Assembly (NCBI GenBank): GCA_944324305.1
Contig: CALUVV010000004.1
Span: forward strand, 124,001-188,000
Direction of reading: 5' to 3'
DNA length: 64,000 bases
Source: Candidatus Gastranaerophilales bacterium
GTDB lineage: Bacteria; Cyanobacteriota; Vampirovibrionia; Gastranaerophilales; Gastranaerophilaceae
In this document: positions 8,953 through 18,481 of the stretch, piece after piece
Layout of the letters: each line of letters starts with the position of its first letter
Position numbering within the stretch: position 1 is the first letter of the stretch
The notes under the pieces: model-generated
The model's input: only the letters and a program-made list of their open reading frames with translations
What the model was told of the DNA's origin: nothing
Databases searched by the model: none
Position numbers and translations under genes: made by a program

Positions 8953-9807
8953 TTATTCTCCTTTACCTTCAAGTTTCTTGCGTTCTTCTCTTTCAATTTT
9001 CTTAATTGAATCAACTGTAGGCAAATCTTCTGGCATAGTTCCACCAAGTTCTTGAATAGTTTCTCTAACCTTTTTACCAACTTCGTAATGGGTTTGGTTT
9101 ACCTTATATTTACCTTTGATATTTTCACGTCTTAATTTTTCTTCTGTTTGTGTAGCTCGGAATAAATTAGCTGCAAGCTCCGTGCTTCCCATATGGTCGA
9201 GTATATCTTGGCTTTTCTTTAAACCTTTTCTGTTATGAATAGCTTGTCTATCTAAGCCACCATACAGACCTTTGTAGCCATAATTTTGAAATATTGCATA
9301 GTCTCTCGGCTCTTTTACACCTGCATTGCTTGCTGCATCTGCAAGGTGTTTATTATGCTTTTTCATTTCTTCACGCAAGAATAATCGTCTTTGATTTTCT
9401 TCGGATTGGATTAGCTTTTGTTCTTCCTCTTCAATCAATTCTTTTTGACGAGTCTTAATTGCAAAATAAGCCTGCCCCATAGCTACATTCTTTTTTGTTG
9501 GGTCAGCATTTTGCACAATTAAATAACAAGCAAAACGGGAAAGGCGATAATCTTCAACCTCTCTTTCAGCCCCTGAACCGATTTCAACCATTTCGCTCAC
9601 CTGAGCGAAATGGTCCTCTACATCATATCCACTACTCTTGCAGGATTCTTTAGCTTTGTTTATAGGGTTCAAAAATTTTCCATACTCGGAATATTCTAAT
9701 AGCTTTGATAAATCTCTTGCAGACCAAAATTCAAAACCATCTTCACTCATTCTTTTAATCTTTTCAAATGGTGATTTCAATAAATCATCTATACTGTATT
9801 TAGGCAT
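8953..9807 (-). CDS. dinD: DinD-like DNA-damage-inducible protein
   Basis: A 284-residue protein that matches the DinD family along its length: FEFWSARDLSKLLEYSEYG near residue 27, INKAKESC, DHFAQVSEMVEIGSGAEREV, DYRLSRFACYLIVQNADP (about 83-105), AMGQAYFAIKTRQKEL, and a C-terminal half with DYAIFQNYGYKGLYGG and GSTELAANLFRATQTEEKL. E. coli DinD is SOS-induced and interferes with RecA-bound DNA; homologues often lie in restriction and phage regions. It is the gene before the helicase, with a one-base junction. A damage-responsive or RecA-modulating role in this operon is an inference. I see no obvious LexA box in front of the operon. Confidence 0.88.
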   Translation of the reverse strand: MPKYSIDDLLKSPFEKIKRMSEDGFEFWSARDLSKLLEYSEYGKFLNPINKAKESCKSSGYDVEDHFAQVSEMVEIGSGAEREVEDYRLSRFACYLIVQNADPTKKNVAMGQAYFAIKTRQKELIEEEEQKLIQSEENQRRLFLREEMKKHNKHLADAASNAGVKEPRDYAIFQNYGYKGLYGGLDRQAIHNRKGLKKSQDILDHMGSTELAANLFRATQTEEKLRRENIKGKYKVNQTHYEVGKKVRETIQELGGTMPEDLPTVDSIKKIEREERKKLEGKGE

Positions 9808-9817
9808 TATACCTCCG

Positions 9818-10052
9818 TTATTTAAATTTCTTAAATATCTTTCTTATTTCATTAATCGCATAACCTTTAACTTTCTCATGTCCTTCTTGTATTGCAAGCT
9901 GTCTTAAAGATGAATAATCATTACTTTTTCCGCAATTAGGACAGGTAATTTGTTCGCCATCTTGAGGTTGGATAACCTTCGTATGGTAAATCAAACTTAT
10001 CACAACCGCAAAATACACATCTTAAGTTTATTTTAAAGGTTTTATTTTCCAT
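9818..10052 (-). pseudogene. Small zinc-ribbon protein gene with a single-base frameshift
   Basis: From the ATG at 10052 the frame reads MENKTFKINLRCVFCGCDKF and on to LPYEGY, then goes out of frame. Removing one C from the CCAACC at about 9980 would restore QPQDGEQITCPNCGKSNDYS and run to the stop at 9818, giving a 77-residue protein with two CxxC pairs (CVFC and CPNC). As written, the C-terminal part can only start from a weak internal codon. Zinc-ribbon proteins of this size are common in accessory operons. It is either a pseudogene or an assembly error; the gene order around it is intact. Confidence 0.6.
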
Positions 10053-10053
10053 A

Positions 10054-10497
10054 CTATCCTCCCATCTTTCTCATTATAATTGTAGTTATTACAGATGAAA
10101 TAATTGCAACAATCGTGGGGGCAACAACAATTTCTATAAATTTAGAAAACCAAGTAGGCAACGTAAATTTTTTGTTCATAACACTCGTTGCTCTTGCACT
10201 CCCTTTTTCTGATAATTGTACTTGTTTAAAATTTTGACAACAAATAACATAATCATTAGTATGGCAGTAGTTCAATATTTCTTTTAGTTCTTCAGGTGTG
10301 ATATTACATAATTTGAGAATATCAAAATATTCATCACTATTATTTTCTTGTCTGCAGTCATTGTACAGAACATCTTCCGCTTTGTTTGGTTCAAAGTCAA
10401 ACCATATACATTTAATTGTAAGTCCTTTATTCTCTGCATATTGTTTCATGTAACACAATAATTTATCAATAATCTTTTCTCTTTTTTTATTATTCAT
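10054..10497 (-). CDS. Hypothetical protein with a C-terminal membrane anchor
   Basis: I start it at 10497, where the ATG overlaps the stop of the upstream gene (ATGAATAA), giving 147 residues. The N-terminal 110 residues are soluble and helical with several cysteines (NYCHTNDYVICCQNF). Residues of about 123-142, IEIVVAPTIVAIISSVITTI, form one clear membrane segment followed by a short basic tail, so the bulk should face the cytoplasm. I know no family for it. It is a small accessory gene within the methyltransferase-helicase operon, and overlap with the neighbour indicates co-translation. Confidence 0.6.
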   Translation of the reverse strand: MNNKKREKIIDKLLCYMKQYAENKGLTIKCIWFDFEPNKAEDVLYNDCRQENNSDEYFDILKLCNITPEELKEILNYCHTNDYVICCQNFKQVQLSEKGSARATSVMNKKFTLPTWFSKFIEIVVAPTIVAIISSVITTIIMRKMGG

Positions 10498-10687
10498 GAG
10501 ACTCCTTATATTCGATTTGTTGGTCAAATAAACTTGGCTGATTATATTGTTCGATTTCTGTTATTATTTTTTGAGGTTTATTTATTGTTACATTCTCTGG
10601 AATTATCCTCTCCTCAAAACTTTTTCCATTTAATGTATATACTTTTAAAATTCTTCTATCCTTTTGCTTTTCTTCACCATTTTTCAT
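10490..10687 (-). CDS. Small hypothetical protein, possibly the 3' part of the next gene upstream
   Basis: A 65-residue ORF starting at an ATG with an AAGG ribosome site. No family recognised; it is charged and ends IEYKESHE. The same frame stays open without a start codon back to the stop of the gene at 10741-10986, and one additional A in the AAA before that stop would fuse the two into a single protein with a central membrane segment. So these may be two genes, or one gene split by a one-base change. Confidence 0.5.
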   Translation of the reverse strand: MKNGEEKQKDRRILKVYTLNGKSFEERIIPENVTINKPQKIITEIEQYNQPSLFDQQIEYKESHE

Positions 10688-10740
10688 AATAACCTTGTAT
10701 TCGACTTGTGCTACTATTTCATCATCATTTGAGTTTTGTT

Positions 10741-10986
10741 TTATTTAAAAATACCATAAACAGAAATAGAAACAGAAATTCCAAATATTGTAATTATACA
10801 ACCTTTTTGTGGAGCATAAACCATTAATTTAGCATCTGAACCAATATTCATAATGTCTTGAGTAATGTTATCAAATATAACCTTGGTAGATTTTATGATT
10901 AGTTCATAATCTGCAATTGGCATATAGTCATCATTTTGTTTAAAGTTTATATAGAATTTATCAAAACTATTTTCTACTTGTTCCAT
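10741..10986 (-). CDS. Small hypothetical membrane protein
   Basis: An 81-residue protein. Residues 1-60 are soluble; the C-terminus GCIITIFGISVSISVYGIF is a hydrophobic segment long enough to span the membrane. It lies nine bases downstream of the large methyltransferase, so it is in the same operon. I cannot assign a family. See the entry at 10490-10687 for the possibility that the two form one reading frame. Confidence 0.5.
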   Translation of the reverse strand: MEQVENSFDKFYINFKQNDDYMPIADYELIIKSTKVIFDNITQDIMNIGSDAKLMVYAPQKGCIITIFGISVSISVYGIFK

Positions 10987-10995
10987 TTTGCTCCT

Positions 10996-13770
10996 TTATA
11001 ATAAACTCAGTTGTTCTTCTGTGCTTAGTTTTTTATCTGGATTTGTCATTATTTCATATAGTTTAAACAAATATTCTAAGCGTTTTTCATCGTTTTCAAA
11101 CGGTGTTGAGCGATAACATTTTTCTATAGCCAAATCTAGACTGTGATGTGCATCTCGTAACCCTTGCGGCATTTTGTCCGGGTCATACAGTTCTGCCATA
11201 GTTTTATCAGAGTGCTTTTCTCTTTCTGCAAGGATATTATTTACATAATATTCAATATTTTTCTTTTGTTTATCAGTAATATCAGGAAAAGGAAAAGTAT
11301 TGTAGCAAAGAGTTACTGAATATCTATAATCTGTTTTTAGTCGCCCAGCTACAGCTTTAACCCATACCATGTGCATCCGAGAAGTTACTACCCCAAATAC
11401 CCAAGGTTCGGCTCCATAGATAGCAACTGCGGAATGATAAATAACCTTACCTGCTTGTATATATCCAACTGGTATGTATTCTCTTCTTTCAGATGATGTT
11501 ACTGGTAGCAAAATTGCATTTTCATTTTTGTATCTTATTTCTGAAAATAAATATGGCGTTTTTGCTTTTTGCTGTGTTTCCTTTTTATCGCTTTTTAATC
11601 TTGCTTTAGAACATAGCTCTAAACGTTCTCTAATATATTCATTTTGCTGTGCTATTTCCCTATTGGTTTCATCTATCCAAAAACAGTACCGCTCTATTCC
11701 TCTTATATATTCACTTGAGCCAATAAAACCTTTTACTAAAAAAGATAAGTTAGGATACTTTTGTTCAAAAGATTGTTTTTCATCTTTTGTAAGGATAAGT
11801 GCACCACCGTCAGCAGGCAAACTGCCTAATAACATCGAAGGGAGTTTACTTATTGGTTTAGAATGTTTATCAATAATTATAGAACTCTTATCTGTTAAGT
11901 CTGGAAATATATTTTTAACTATCTTTTTCGAACCATTTGAATACAATATTTTATTTGTATTCAAATGCTTATTGCAAACTCCTATTATAACACATATTAC
12001 ACCTGCGTTTTTCTTAGCATTGTTTGTCCACTTAAAAGATTCGTAAGCAAAACATATTTCAACATTAAATGATAAAATGGGTTTCCATAGTAATGAAATT
12101 TGTTCTCCTTGTGTTATAGAATTTGTACTTACAAATGAATATTTAGCGTTAAATCCTAATATATAGTTAGTGGCTTTATAAAACCAGCAAGCAATATAAT
12201 CTAATTTCTTGTATGAAGAGAATACTCCATTAAAAATATATTGTATATCAGATTTCTGCATATCATCTTGATATTTAAAACCTTTATATGGCGGATTTCC
12301 AAGAATATAAATCTCATATTCTGTACCTTGTAGTTCCAGCTGTTTTGTATTTTGGAGTTCAAAAAGAGTTTTTTGCTCCATTTCTTTCTTTGTTATACCT
12401 TTTACACCCTTAGGACAAATTTCTTCCCAATCAAGCCTTGTTGCATTCCCACACACAATATTACCGCTTTTGCTTAATGGCAGAGATGGTTTACAATCTC
12501 CAAAGAGTTCTTTGAATTTTCTATTCATTTGGTGTTCTGCCAACCACAAAGAAAGTGTTGCAATTTCACAAGCAAAATCATCAATTTCTATTCCATAAAA
12601 TTGTTGTAATTGTAGTTGAGACATCATAAAAGGGTGCTGTCCAGGCAATGTTTGTATTTTTTGTATTATATCCATTTCAAGAAGTCTTAACTGTTTATAT
12701 GCAATAATTAAAAAGTTGCCACTTCCACATGCCGGGTCAAATATCTTTAAGTTATAAATCCTGTTTAATAGATTTCTTAATTTCTTTTCAGTATCAGCTT
12801 TTTCATATTCTTCTCTTAAATCATTTAAGAATAGAGGCTCTATTACTTTCATAATGTTAGGAACAGATGTATAATGTTGACCAAATCCACTTCGTACTTC
12901 TGCAACAGATACGGCTTGAAACATTGAGCCAAAAATATCAGGGTTTATTTCTTTCCAGTCTTGTCCTCCACATTCAATCATCAATTTTCTAACCTTGGAA
13001 TTTAATATTGGAATATCTGCTTTTTGGGCAAACAATTTACCGTTTACATAAGGAAATGCTTGAATATATGAAGGATATGAAGTTTTTTCTTTATCATTCT
13101 TATCTAAAGATTCAAATAGGATTGCAAGTACATCAGCTAAATCATTCCCATCTTCATTGGTATGATTAACGATAGTCTTTGAAAAAAGGTTATCCTCAAA
13201 AATACCAGTATCTTCTGCAAAGAAACAGAATAATAATCTTGTTAAAAAGACATTTAAAGAATGGTTTTTATCTTTTTCTATCAGTTCAGGATTTAAATGT
13301 ACAATTTCGTCATAAATCTTTGCCATTTTTTCTGCTGCTTTTACATCAGCAGGGTTTTCTTGATGTGCGATATATTTTTCTTTACCAGTCCAAGGCAGAA
13401 AGAAATCAACATGTTTATGCAATTCTGTTAATTCTGCATCAAGGGTTTCATTGGTTTTAGTATCTATTGCTAGCAGTTTTTTATCATTCTGAACAATTAT
13501 AAACCTTGGTTTATGTGTATATGTTGTAGAATCATTTTTTAAATCATCTATAGTAGAGTATAGATGATCATTAGGACAGTACTCATAAAATAATTTTTTC
13601 TTAATAATGAGTTGATTTTCTTTAGAAGAAAGGTTAGAATTCCCTTCTCTAAGTCTTTTGATAGTCATCTTAGTAAAGCCAAATGTCAACAAAAAATTAA
13701 AGATAAAATCTTTTTCGGAGAAATTTTCTACTAAACTTTTGACATCTTCTTCGATTTTTGAAGTTTGCAT
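10996..13770 (-). CDS. Large class I adenine DNA methyltransferase (MmeI/type IIG-like)
   Basis: About 924 residues. I take the start at 13770 (nine codon bases inside the longest frame) because of an AAGGGA ribosome site. The order is: an N-terminal region with a possible PD-(D/E)xK-like block (FIIVQNDKKLLAIDTKTNE), a helical connector, HYTSVPNIMKVIEPLF, SAM motif I FDPACGSGNFL (about 345) and catalytic motif IV NPPY (about 490), marking an N6-adenine enzyme of gamma type. Then comes a target-recognition region and a C-terminal AVAGRLKTDYRYS...YNTFPFPD block typical of MmeI-like enzymes. It heads the cargo operon of the outer transposon and should modify, and perhaps cut, DNA. Cleavage is uncertain. 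Confidence 0.87.
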   Translation of the reverse strand: MQTSKIEEDVKSLVENFSEKDFIFNFLLTFGFTKMTIKRLREGNSNLSSKENQLIIKKKLFYEYCPNDHLYSTIDDLKNDSTTYTHKPRFIIVQNDKKLLAIDTKTNETLDAELTELHKHVDFFLPWTGKEKYIAHQENPADVKAAEKMAKIYDEIVHLNPELIEKDKNHSLNVFLTRLLFCFFAEDTGIFEDNLFSKTIVNHTNEDGNDLADVLAILFESLDKNDKEKTSYPSYIQAFPYVNGKLFAQKADIPILNSKVRKLMIECGGQDWKEINPDIFGSMFQAVSVAEVRSGFGQHYTSVPNIMKVIEPLFLNDLREEYEKADTEKKLRNLLNRIYNLKIFDPACGSGNFLIIAYKQLRLLEMDIIQKIQTLPGQHPFMMSQLQLQQFYGIEIDDFACEIATLSLWLAEHQMNRKFKELFGDCKPSLPLSKSGNIVCGNATRLDWEEICPKGVKGITKKEMEQKTLFELQNTKQLELQGTEYEIYILGNPPYKGFKYQDDMQKSDIQYIFNGVFSSYKKLDYIACWFYKATNYILGFNAKYSFVSTNSITQGEQISLLWKPILSFNVEICFAYESFKWTNNAKKNAGVICVIIGVCNKHLNTNKILYSNGSKKIVKNIFPDLTDKSSIIIDKHSKPISKLPSMLLGSLPADGGALILTKDEKQSFEQKYPNLSFLVKGFIGSSEYIRGIERYCFWIDETNREIAQQNEYIRERLELCSKARLKSDKKETQQKAKTPYLFSEIRYKNENAILLPVTSSERREYIPVGYIQAGKVIYHSAVAIYGAEPWVFGVVTSRMHMVWVKAVAGRLKTDYRYSVTLCYNTFPFPDITDKQKKNIEYYVNNILAEREKHSDKTMAELYDPDKMPQGLRDAHHSLDLAIEKCYRSTPFENDEKRLEYLFKLYEIMTNPDKKLSTEEQLSLL

Positions 13771-13977
13771 GGATACCATTCCCTTTTATTCGATTATAGC
13801 ATGAAAATGCAGGTTTAATGGCATTTATAAGAAAACTTAGTATATTGTTAAATAGAAACCTTGTTCAAAAAGTGTTCAAAATCACTTTTAAGGTTGTTAA
13901 AAATTAAAATAGGTATCTCACTGCCTATCGCATAGTTAAATACCAAATAAAGAGTTACTCCAGCCTATAAGAAATTA

Positions 13978-14754
13978 TTATTCTTTAAACATTTTTTCGA
14001 TATCAAATTGTGAAAAGTTTATATTCCTGAATTTTTCTATTTGCTTTTTAGAATATTCTTTATGTATCCAGTTGGACATAGTTTTTGCGGATGTAATCTT
14101 TGCCCTGTTAATTTTTATCTTAATTAACCTTTCAAAGCGTTGAATAGCCAGCTCTCTTGCTTCAACTATTGTATATTGTTTTGTAGACAGATAATATTCT
14201 TTAAAGAAATAGTATATCTCTCTGGGTTCTCTGGTTTCAGAGCTGACAAGATTCACCAATCCATTCTTAGATATTTCATTTTTAAAACGGGTATATTTGG
14301 ATAGAGATATATTAGCATTTTTTAAAGCAATATCTAATGCTTTGCCGCTTTTACCTTGGGTTTGTTTTAAAATTTTAAACATATTTTTAATGTTTACCTT
14401 AACACTCGGTGGTGCAAAAAAATAATCTACAAAACCATCCAGTTCATTTATATTTCTTAAAAAGATTTCTTTTGGCTTTTTAACACGAAACGGCAGCATT
14501 TTGTGTAAACTCTCATAAGTATTCTCAGACGGAGTGTCTTTTGCTTTGGATTTATTACTTGCCGGAATATAAGTATATGAATCGCCGTTATCTTTAATAA
14601 TATGTTTAGATATCATTTTTTCTAAAATAGGAATAATTTCAATTTTTGATTTTTCCAGTAAAATTTCTAAATCACTCAATGTAAATATACTTAATTTTTT
14701 AATAGCCGTTTCAATATTTTTTTCAAGTACGGTTTTCTTTTGTCTTTGTATCAC
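13978..14754 (-). CDS. Third gene of the outer transposition operon
   Basis: I start it at the GTG at 14754, directly after the MuB-like stop (TAAAGTG), giving 258 residues; a longer frame begins at 14781. The N-terminal 80 residues look like a winged-helix unit (LEILLEKSKIEIIPILEKMIS followed by a YTYIP strand), and the rest is basic and helical. The gene occupies the same position, third after MuA-like and MuB-like genes, as the 231-residue gene at 37067 in the inner element, and both begin with a helix-turn-helix-like region scoring the pattern F-T-x-x-E/D-I-L. A DNA-binding accessory role in transposition is inferred from position. Confidence 0.6.
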   Translation of the reverse strand: MIQRQKKTVLEKNIETAIKKLSIFTLSDLEILLEKSKIEIIPILEKMISKHIIKDNGDSYTYIPASNKSKAKDTPSENTYESLHKMLPFRVKKPKEIFLRNINELDGFVDYFFAPPSVKVNIKNMFKILKQTQGKSGKALDIALKNANISLSKYTRFKNEISKNGLVNLVSSETREPREIYYFFKEYYLSTKQYTIVEARELAIQRFERLIKIKINRAKITSAKTMSNWIHKEYSKKQIEKFRNINFSQFDIEKMFKE

Positions 14755-14755
14755 T

Positions 14756-15430
14756 TTACAACTCCAGATCTTGTTTTGCAATTCGCTTATACCCGTTTGT
14801 TTCAGCCAATTCTTCTATCTTTAAAATAGATATGACGATTTGCCGCAAACGATTTCCATTTTTTGCAATTATTTCAATTACATCGTCATCGACCGGTACT
14901 TCACACAACGTAGTAACAATCTTTCTCACATCCTCTAAATCAAATGGTTCAAATTTATAAATACCTAAGAGCCTATCATATAAATGTTTGTATCTTTTAA
15001 GTTTTTTATCTGCTGCACCCATTCCAACTAATAAAACGGGAATCCCTGTTCTGTCGTGTAAATCCCTAACCGTTTCAATCGCTCTTGTAGAATCTACTAA
15101 GTAATCAACTTCATCAACGATTAAAATTTGGGGATGTTCAATTAATTTAGTTACAGCTTGTTCAAATAATTCATACGCTCTTTTCTTGGGTTCTTCTCCA
15201 AGTTCTGTCACAAGTGTTTTAAGAAACCAAATTCTTGACATGCCGTTAGCCGCTGTTACTAAAACCGCATCTTGTTTCAAACTCCACCATAAAATAGTAT
15301 TTGTTTTGCCAAGTCCCGGTTCTCCATACACAAGTCCGATTTTTGGAACATTACTTTTTGCATTTTTCAATTTTTCTGCAAGAGCAACAAAGGCTCTTAC
15401 GTTTTTAGTTTTTACAAATATTCTCTTCAT
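14756..15430 (-). CDS. MuB/TnsC-like AAA ATPase, outer element
   Basis: A 224-residue ATPase with Walker A GEPGLGKTN (about residue 37), Walker B ILIVDEVDYLV (about 98), an RDLHDRTGIPVLLVGMG sensor region and an arginine-rich C-terminal helix (NRLRQIV). This length and motif set are those of the Mu B / IS21 IstB-type target-capture ATPases, which bind target DNA and activate the transposase. It follows the transposase gene by 12 bases and overlaps or abuts the third gene, so the three form one leftward operon. A close homologue lies at 37710 in the inner element. Confidence 0.9.
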   Translation of the reverse strand: MKRIFVKTKNVRAFVALAEKLKNAKSNVPKIGLVYGEPGLGKTNTILWWSLKQDAVLVTAANGMSRIWFLKTLVTELGEEPKKRAYELFEQAVTKLIEHPQILIVDEVDYLVDSTRAIETVRDLHDRTGIPVLLVGMGAADKKLKRYKHLYDRLLGIYKFEPFDLEDVRKIVTTLCEVPVDDDVIEIIAKNGNRLRQIVISILKIEELAETNGYKRIAKQDLEL

Positions 15431-15442
15431 TTATTACTCCTT

Positions 15443-17379
15443 TTAATCCTCAAATCCGTATAACAATTTATATTCGGTAGATTTTTTATAATTCTCCAGC
15501 CAAATATGTTCTTCTTCCGTAAGTTCCGGCTTATCCTTTAGGTAATCATATCTTTCATATTTGTTATGAAATACAATTTTTTCAGGGGGGGGATTTCTTC
15601 ATCTTTTAAACTTTCAAGCAACAGTTTTTTATCTTCGATAGGCTTATAAATCACCGGTTCCTGTTCATTTAATAGGGGCAAATAAACTTTTTCACGCTTT
15701 AATTCTTTTAAATATTGTTTTACTGTTTGTTTTTCCAATTCTTTTTGTTGTTTTAATCTCTGTTTAAGTTCTTCTACATCTTTTGCCTCGCCGGTATAAT
15801 TGGCAAGAGGATGAATTGGCTCAAGCCTATCCGCAATACAAAGAAATTCTCCCTTAATCGTATAAACCTTTATTGACGATAAATCAAACAGACTATATTT
15901 TATAACAACTTGTGTTTTCAAGCCGTATAAGCATTCATGAAAATAATCTGATTTTAAAAATCTTATTCCGTTCCTGCCAATATTTTTGATGACAGTCACC
16001 ATCATTAAATCATCCAACTCTGAAATATCAACACCTTTCCCTTTCCCTGCCTCAAGAACCTCTCCGATTGTTAAGCCTTCAACATTTGGGCAGGGTTGAG
16101 CATAATGAAAATTTAACATCCATCGAGTTATATAATTTATAACCTCATTCAGCGTTGGAACGTATTTATTATGAATTTCATTGTGGAATTTTTCATTCCT
16201 CTTCTTATAAGCAGGTTTGTTATCAATATTAGAACCTACAAATGAGGGTAGTATCCGCTCAAAACTATCCTGCATTTCTCTAAAAAATCTCTCTATCGGT
16301 TTAGCCTTAGCATTATATGGTTTTGCAAAAATTGGAGTAATTCCTAATTTTATAAATAAACCGCTAGCAGGATTATTATCTGTAAAATAGTCTGCTTTAT
16401 ATGCTTTTCCATTATCTTGATAAACAAATTTAGGGTACTTACCTAACGTTATAATTGAATTTCTTAATGCTGAAGCAATACACTGGGTATTTTCTTCAAG
16501 CATAACTTCAAAGCCGACCATTGCACCGGATTTCCAATCTTGATAAGCGGTAATTGTCGGTCGGCATGGCTTTCCGGTAAACGGATTTATAACTTCAAAT
16601 GCGAGTCTGTGACCGTCGCCAATTAAAACATCTCCGACATTTAATTTTAAAATATCTCTTTCTATATATGGTATGACTTTATCTCTTAGTGCCTTTGCCC
16701 CCTCTCTCGCAAATACCCACATGTCATAATGCTCTTGTTTGTATTTTGAAACAAATCTTCGATAAGTCATTTCACTGGCAAATTTAGTTATTCCTTGTTG
16801 AGATAAAATGTGTTTTGTCAGTTTGATAGCCTTGCCTATATTTGGCTGGTTAGGATTTAACAAAATTTTTAGTACTGTTTCTTTTTCTTTCTCCGAAAAA
16901 CTTTCATTATAAGAGTGCGGTTTATATTTTGGAGCTAAGGATTCCCAATTGTCGCCGTTTTCTTTAAGGGTTTTATCCCATCGCAATATTGTTGAAATAC
17001 TAATTTTATTCAAATTTTCATAAGAAAATTCTTTTGAAGTCATTGTATTATAGATACTAATAAATTCTTTAACAGCATCAACTTTCTTGCCTCTATAATT
17101 AATACAAAACTTTCGCCATTGCATTACAATATCAAATTTAGTCAATGCCCGTTTTTTACTTTTTTCACTTATTGGAATTTCATAATTAGAATTATTAGTC
17201 TTTGGAGTATATAGGTTATTTATTTTTTCTTGCAATTCTTCTTCAACTGACGCAACCAATACTTCATATCTTTGACAAACCTTGTGTCCTTTATATTTAC
17301 CGCTGATAATAGCTTTTCTAATTGCTCTATCTGATACTCCCTTAATTTTTGCCAGTTCTGTTGCTCTAATCCACTCCAT
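15443..17379 (-). CDS. MuA-like DDE transposase, outer element, C-terminus frameshifted
   Basis: An N-terminal Mu-type winged helix (WIRATELAKIKGVSDRAIRK), a helical region, an RNase H-fold core with GDGH (first Asp), VYQDNGKA (second Asp) and KPIERFF (Glu) supplying the DDE triad, then the Mu C-terminal beta domain and a charged tail. As written the frame ends at 15538. A run of eight C on the coding strand (complement of 15585-15592) precedes the break; with nine or six C the frame continues through NKYERYDYLKDKPEL to a stop at 15443. That tail aligns with the C-terminus of the inner-element transposase (NYEKYEWL...SDEYYNLYG), so the full protein should be 645 residues. An AGGAGA ribosome site precedes the ATG. 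The tail contacts MuB in Mu, so loss could matter. Confidence 0.88.
15585..15592. repeat. G8 homopolymer at the transposase frame break
   Basis: Eight G on the plus strand (eight C in the coding strand). One extra base would restore the conserved transposase tail. Confidence 0.9.
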
Positions 17380-17569
17380 TATACTCTCCTATATTTCAAT
17401 AAATTGTATTAAATTAAATTATAATTTTTATGGATTAATCAAGAGAGCGTTTATATTGTATAGCTCAATGTAATATAATAGTGGAATAATATACATGATT
17501 ATTCTAAAGTTTTGTTATAATTTTTCTTCGATATATAGTTATTCAGAAATTTACATGTATAATTAGTTT

Positions 17570-17869
17570 ATGTACGAAAATGAACCGGAATGGGCTAAAT
17601 ATATTACAGAAGAATCTATTGAAGACTATGGATTGTTAGACTTAATCTCCATAATTGGCTTTGAAGCAACTAAAAAGCTTATGATTCATTATGCCGGAAA
17701 TATCATTACAATACCAAAATCTGCAAATACAAAATATAAACATCAGTATGTTTTAGATCATTATGACGGGACTAAAATGTCAAGAATAAAAACAGCTCTT
17801 GCTTGTCAAATTACAGAAAATTACATTTTTAAAATTATGAAAATGTATAAAGATAAAAAAGCTATTTAG
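17570..17869 (+). CDS. Mor-like transcription activator
   Basis: A 99-residue protein with the Mor/C family layout of phage Mu: an N-terminal helical dimerisation part (LLDLISIIGFEATKKLMIHY), the conserved strand ITIPKS, then KYKHQYVLDHYDG and a C-terminal helix-turn-helix (KTALACQITENYIFKIMKMY). In Mu, Mor turns on the middle genes. Here it stands alone between the transposition operon and the right end, divergent from the transposase. A TATAAT box lies six bases before the ATG and there is no ribosome site, which suggests a leaderless transcript. Its target operon is not evident, so it may regulate transposition or be a relic. Confidence 0.8.
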   Translation: MYENEPEWAKYITEESIEDYGLLDLISIIGFEATKKLMIHYAGNIITIPKSANTKYKHQYVLDHYDGTKMSRIKTALACQITENYIFKIMKMYKDKKAI

Positions 17870-17880
17870 AATGTCCGAAG

Positions 17881-18353
17881 TCTAAGGTTCCGCAAAATTG
17901 GTTCCGCAGATTTGCAAAATTAATATTTTCTCTGTGAAATTCTCAAATTTGATGTTATTTTTAAAATTTACACTGTAATTATTGTCAGTATTAGACTTTG
18001 CTCAATTTTATACTTAGCGATTTTATTGAATTTGAGGCATAAAAGTTCCGCAAATATAAGTTCCGAAAAAATTCAAACATATATAATATCTGCTTCCGAC
18101 CTATTCTGTCTAAAATTCCGACCTGTCAGTTTGTATTCATTTTATATGTTATTTTACACCGACCTTTTTGAAAAATTTCCGACTAAAATTTTCAAAAGTC
18201 CTTTACCAAAATTCCTAAACTGTTCCAAAAATCCTAAACTGGTGTTAAATTCCCGCCACATAGGGCTTTGAACCAACTGTCCTCGTTTGGACACCAACGG
18301 ACACTTCAAGGACTTTTCAGGCAGTTTAAGAATTCCATTTTTGCAAATTTCCG
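17881..18353. repeat. Inner part of the outer element's right end: repeat array
   Basis: No gene. It holds many copies of GTTCCGCA (17887, 17911, 18045) and TTCCGAC or CCGACC (18094, 18116, 18159, 18177), then TTCCTAAACTGTTCC followed by TCCTAAACTG (18211-18241), and an inverted GGCAGTTTAAG at 18320. TTCCTAAACTGTTCCAAA recurs exactly at 41429-41446, beyond the inner element. These look like transposase-binding sites. Confidence 0.75.
18349..18353. repeat. Target site duplication TTCCG, left copy
   Basis: TTCCG immediately precedes the inner element's TGTAAA end; the partner copy is 41386-41390. Joining the flanks restores a TTCCGACC repeat of the outer element. Confidence 0.85.
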
Positions 18354-18402
18354 TGTAAATGAACACTCAGTTTGATTTCTTTTAACAGACAGTTTGATTT
18401 TT
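18354..18402. repeat. Left end of the inner element
   Basis: TGTAAA, AACACTCAGTTTGAT, then TAACAGACAGTTTGATTTTT: two binding repeats spaced like those at 5732. Confidence 0.88.
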
Positions 18403-18431
18403 TTAGGCAACTTATAAAAAAATATAAGTAT

Positions 18432-18453
18432 AAAAAAGGAGCATTTCTGCTCC
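18432..18453 (-). terminator. Rho-independent terminator for the gene at 18482
   Basis: On the minus strand GGAGCA, a four-base loop and TGCTCC are followed by six T, just past the stop codon at 18482. Confidence 0.75.
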
Positions 18454-18481
18454 TGTGACATCAATGAATTAATAATATAAT

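Noticed and set aside
11474-12046. 190-codon plus-strand ORF inside the methyltransferase
   Set aside because: Shadow frame opposite a strong coding match.
18026-18366. ORFs on both strands (18026-18271, 18154-18366) in the outer element's right end
   Set aside because: They are translations of binding-site repeats and have no start signals.
17881-18420. CRISPR array in the repeat-rich intergenic region
   Set aside because: Repeats are short, unevenly spaced, in both orientations and match transposon-end motifs; no cas genes.
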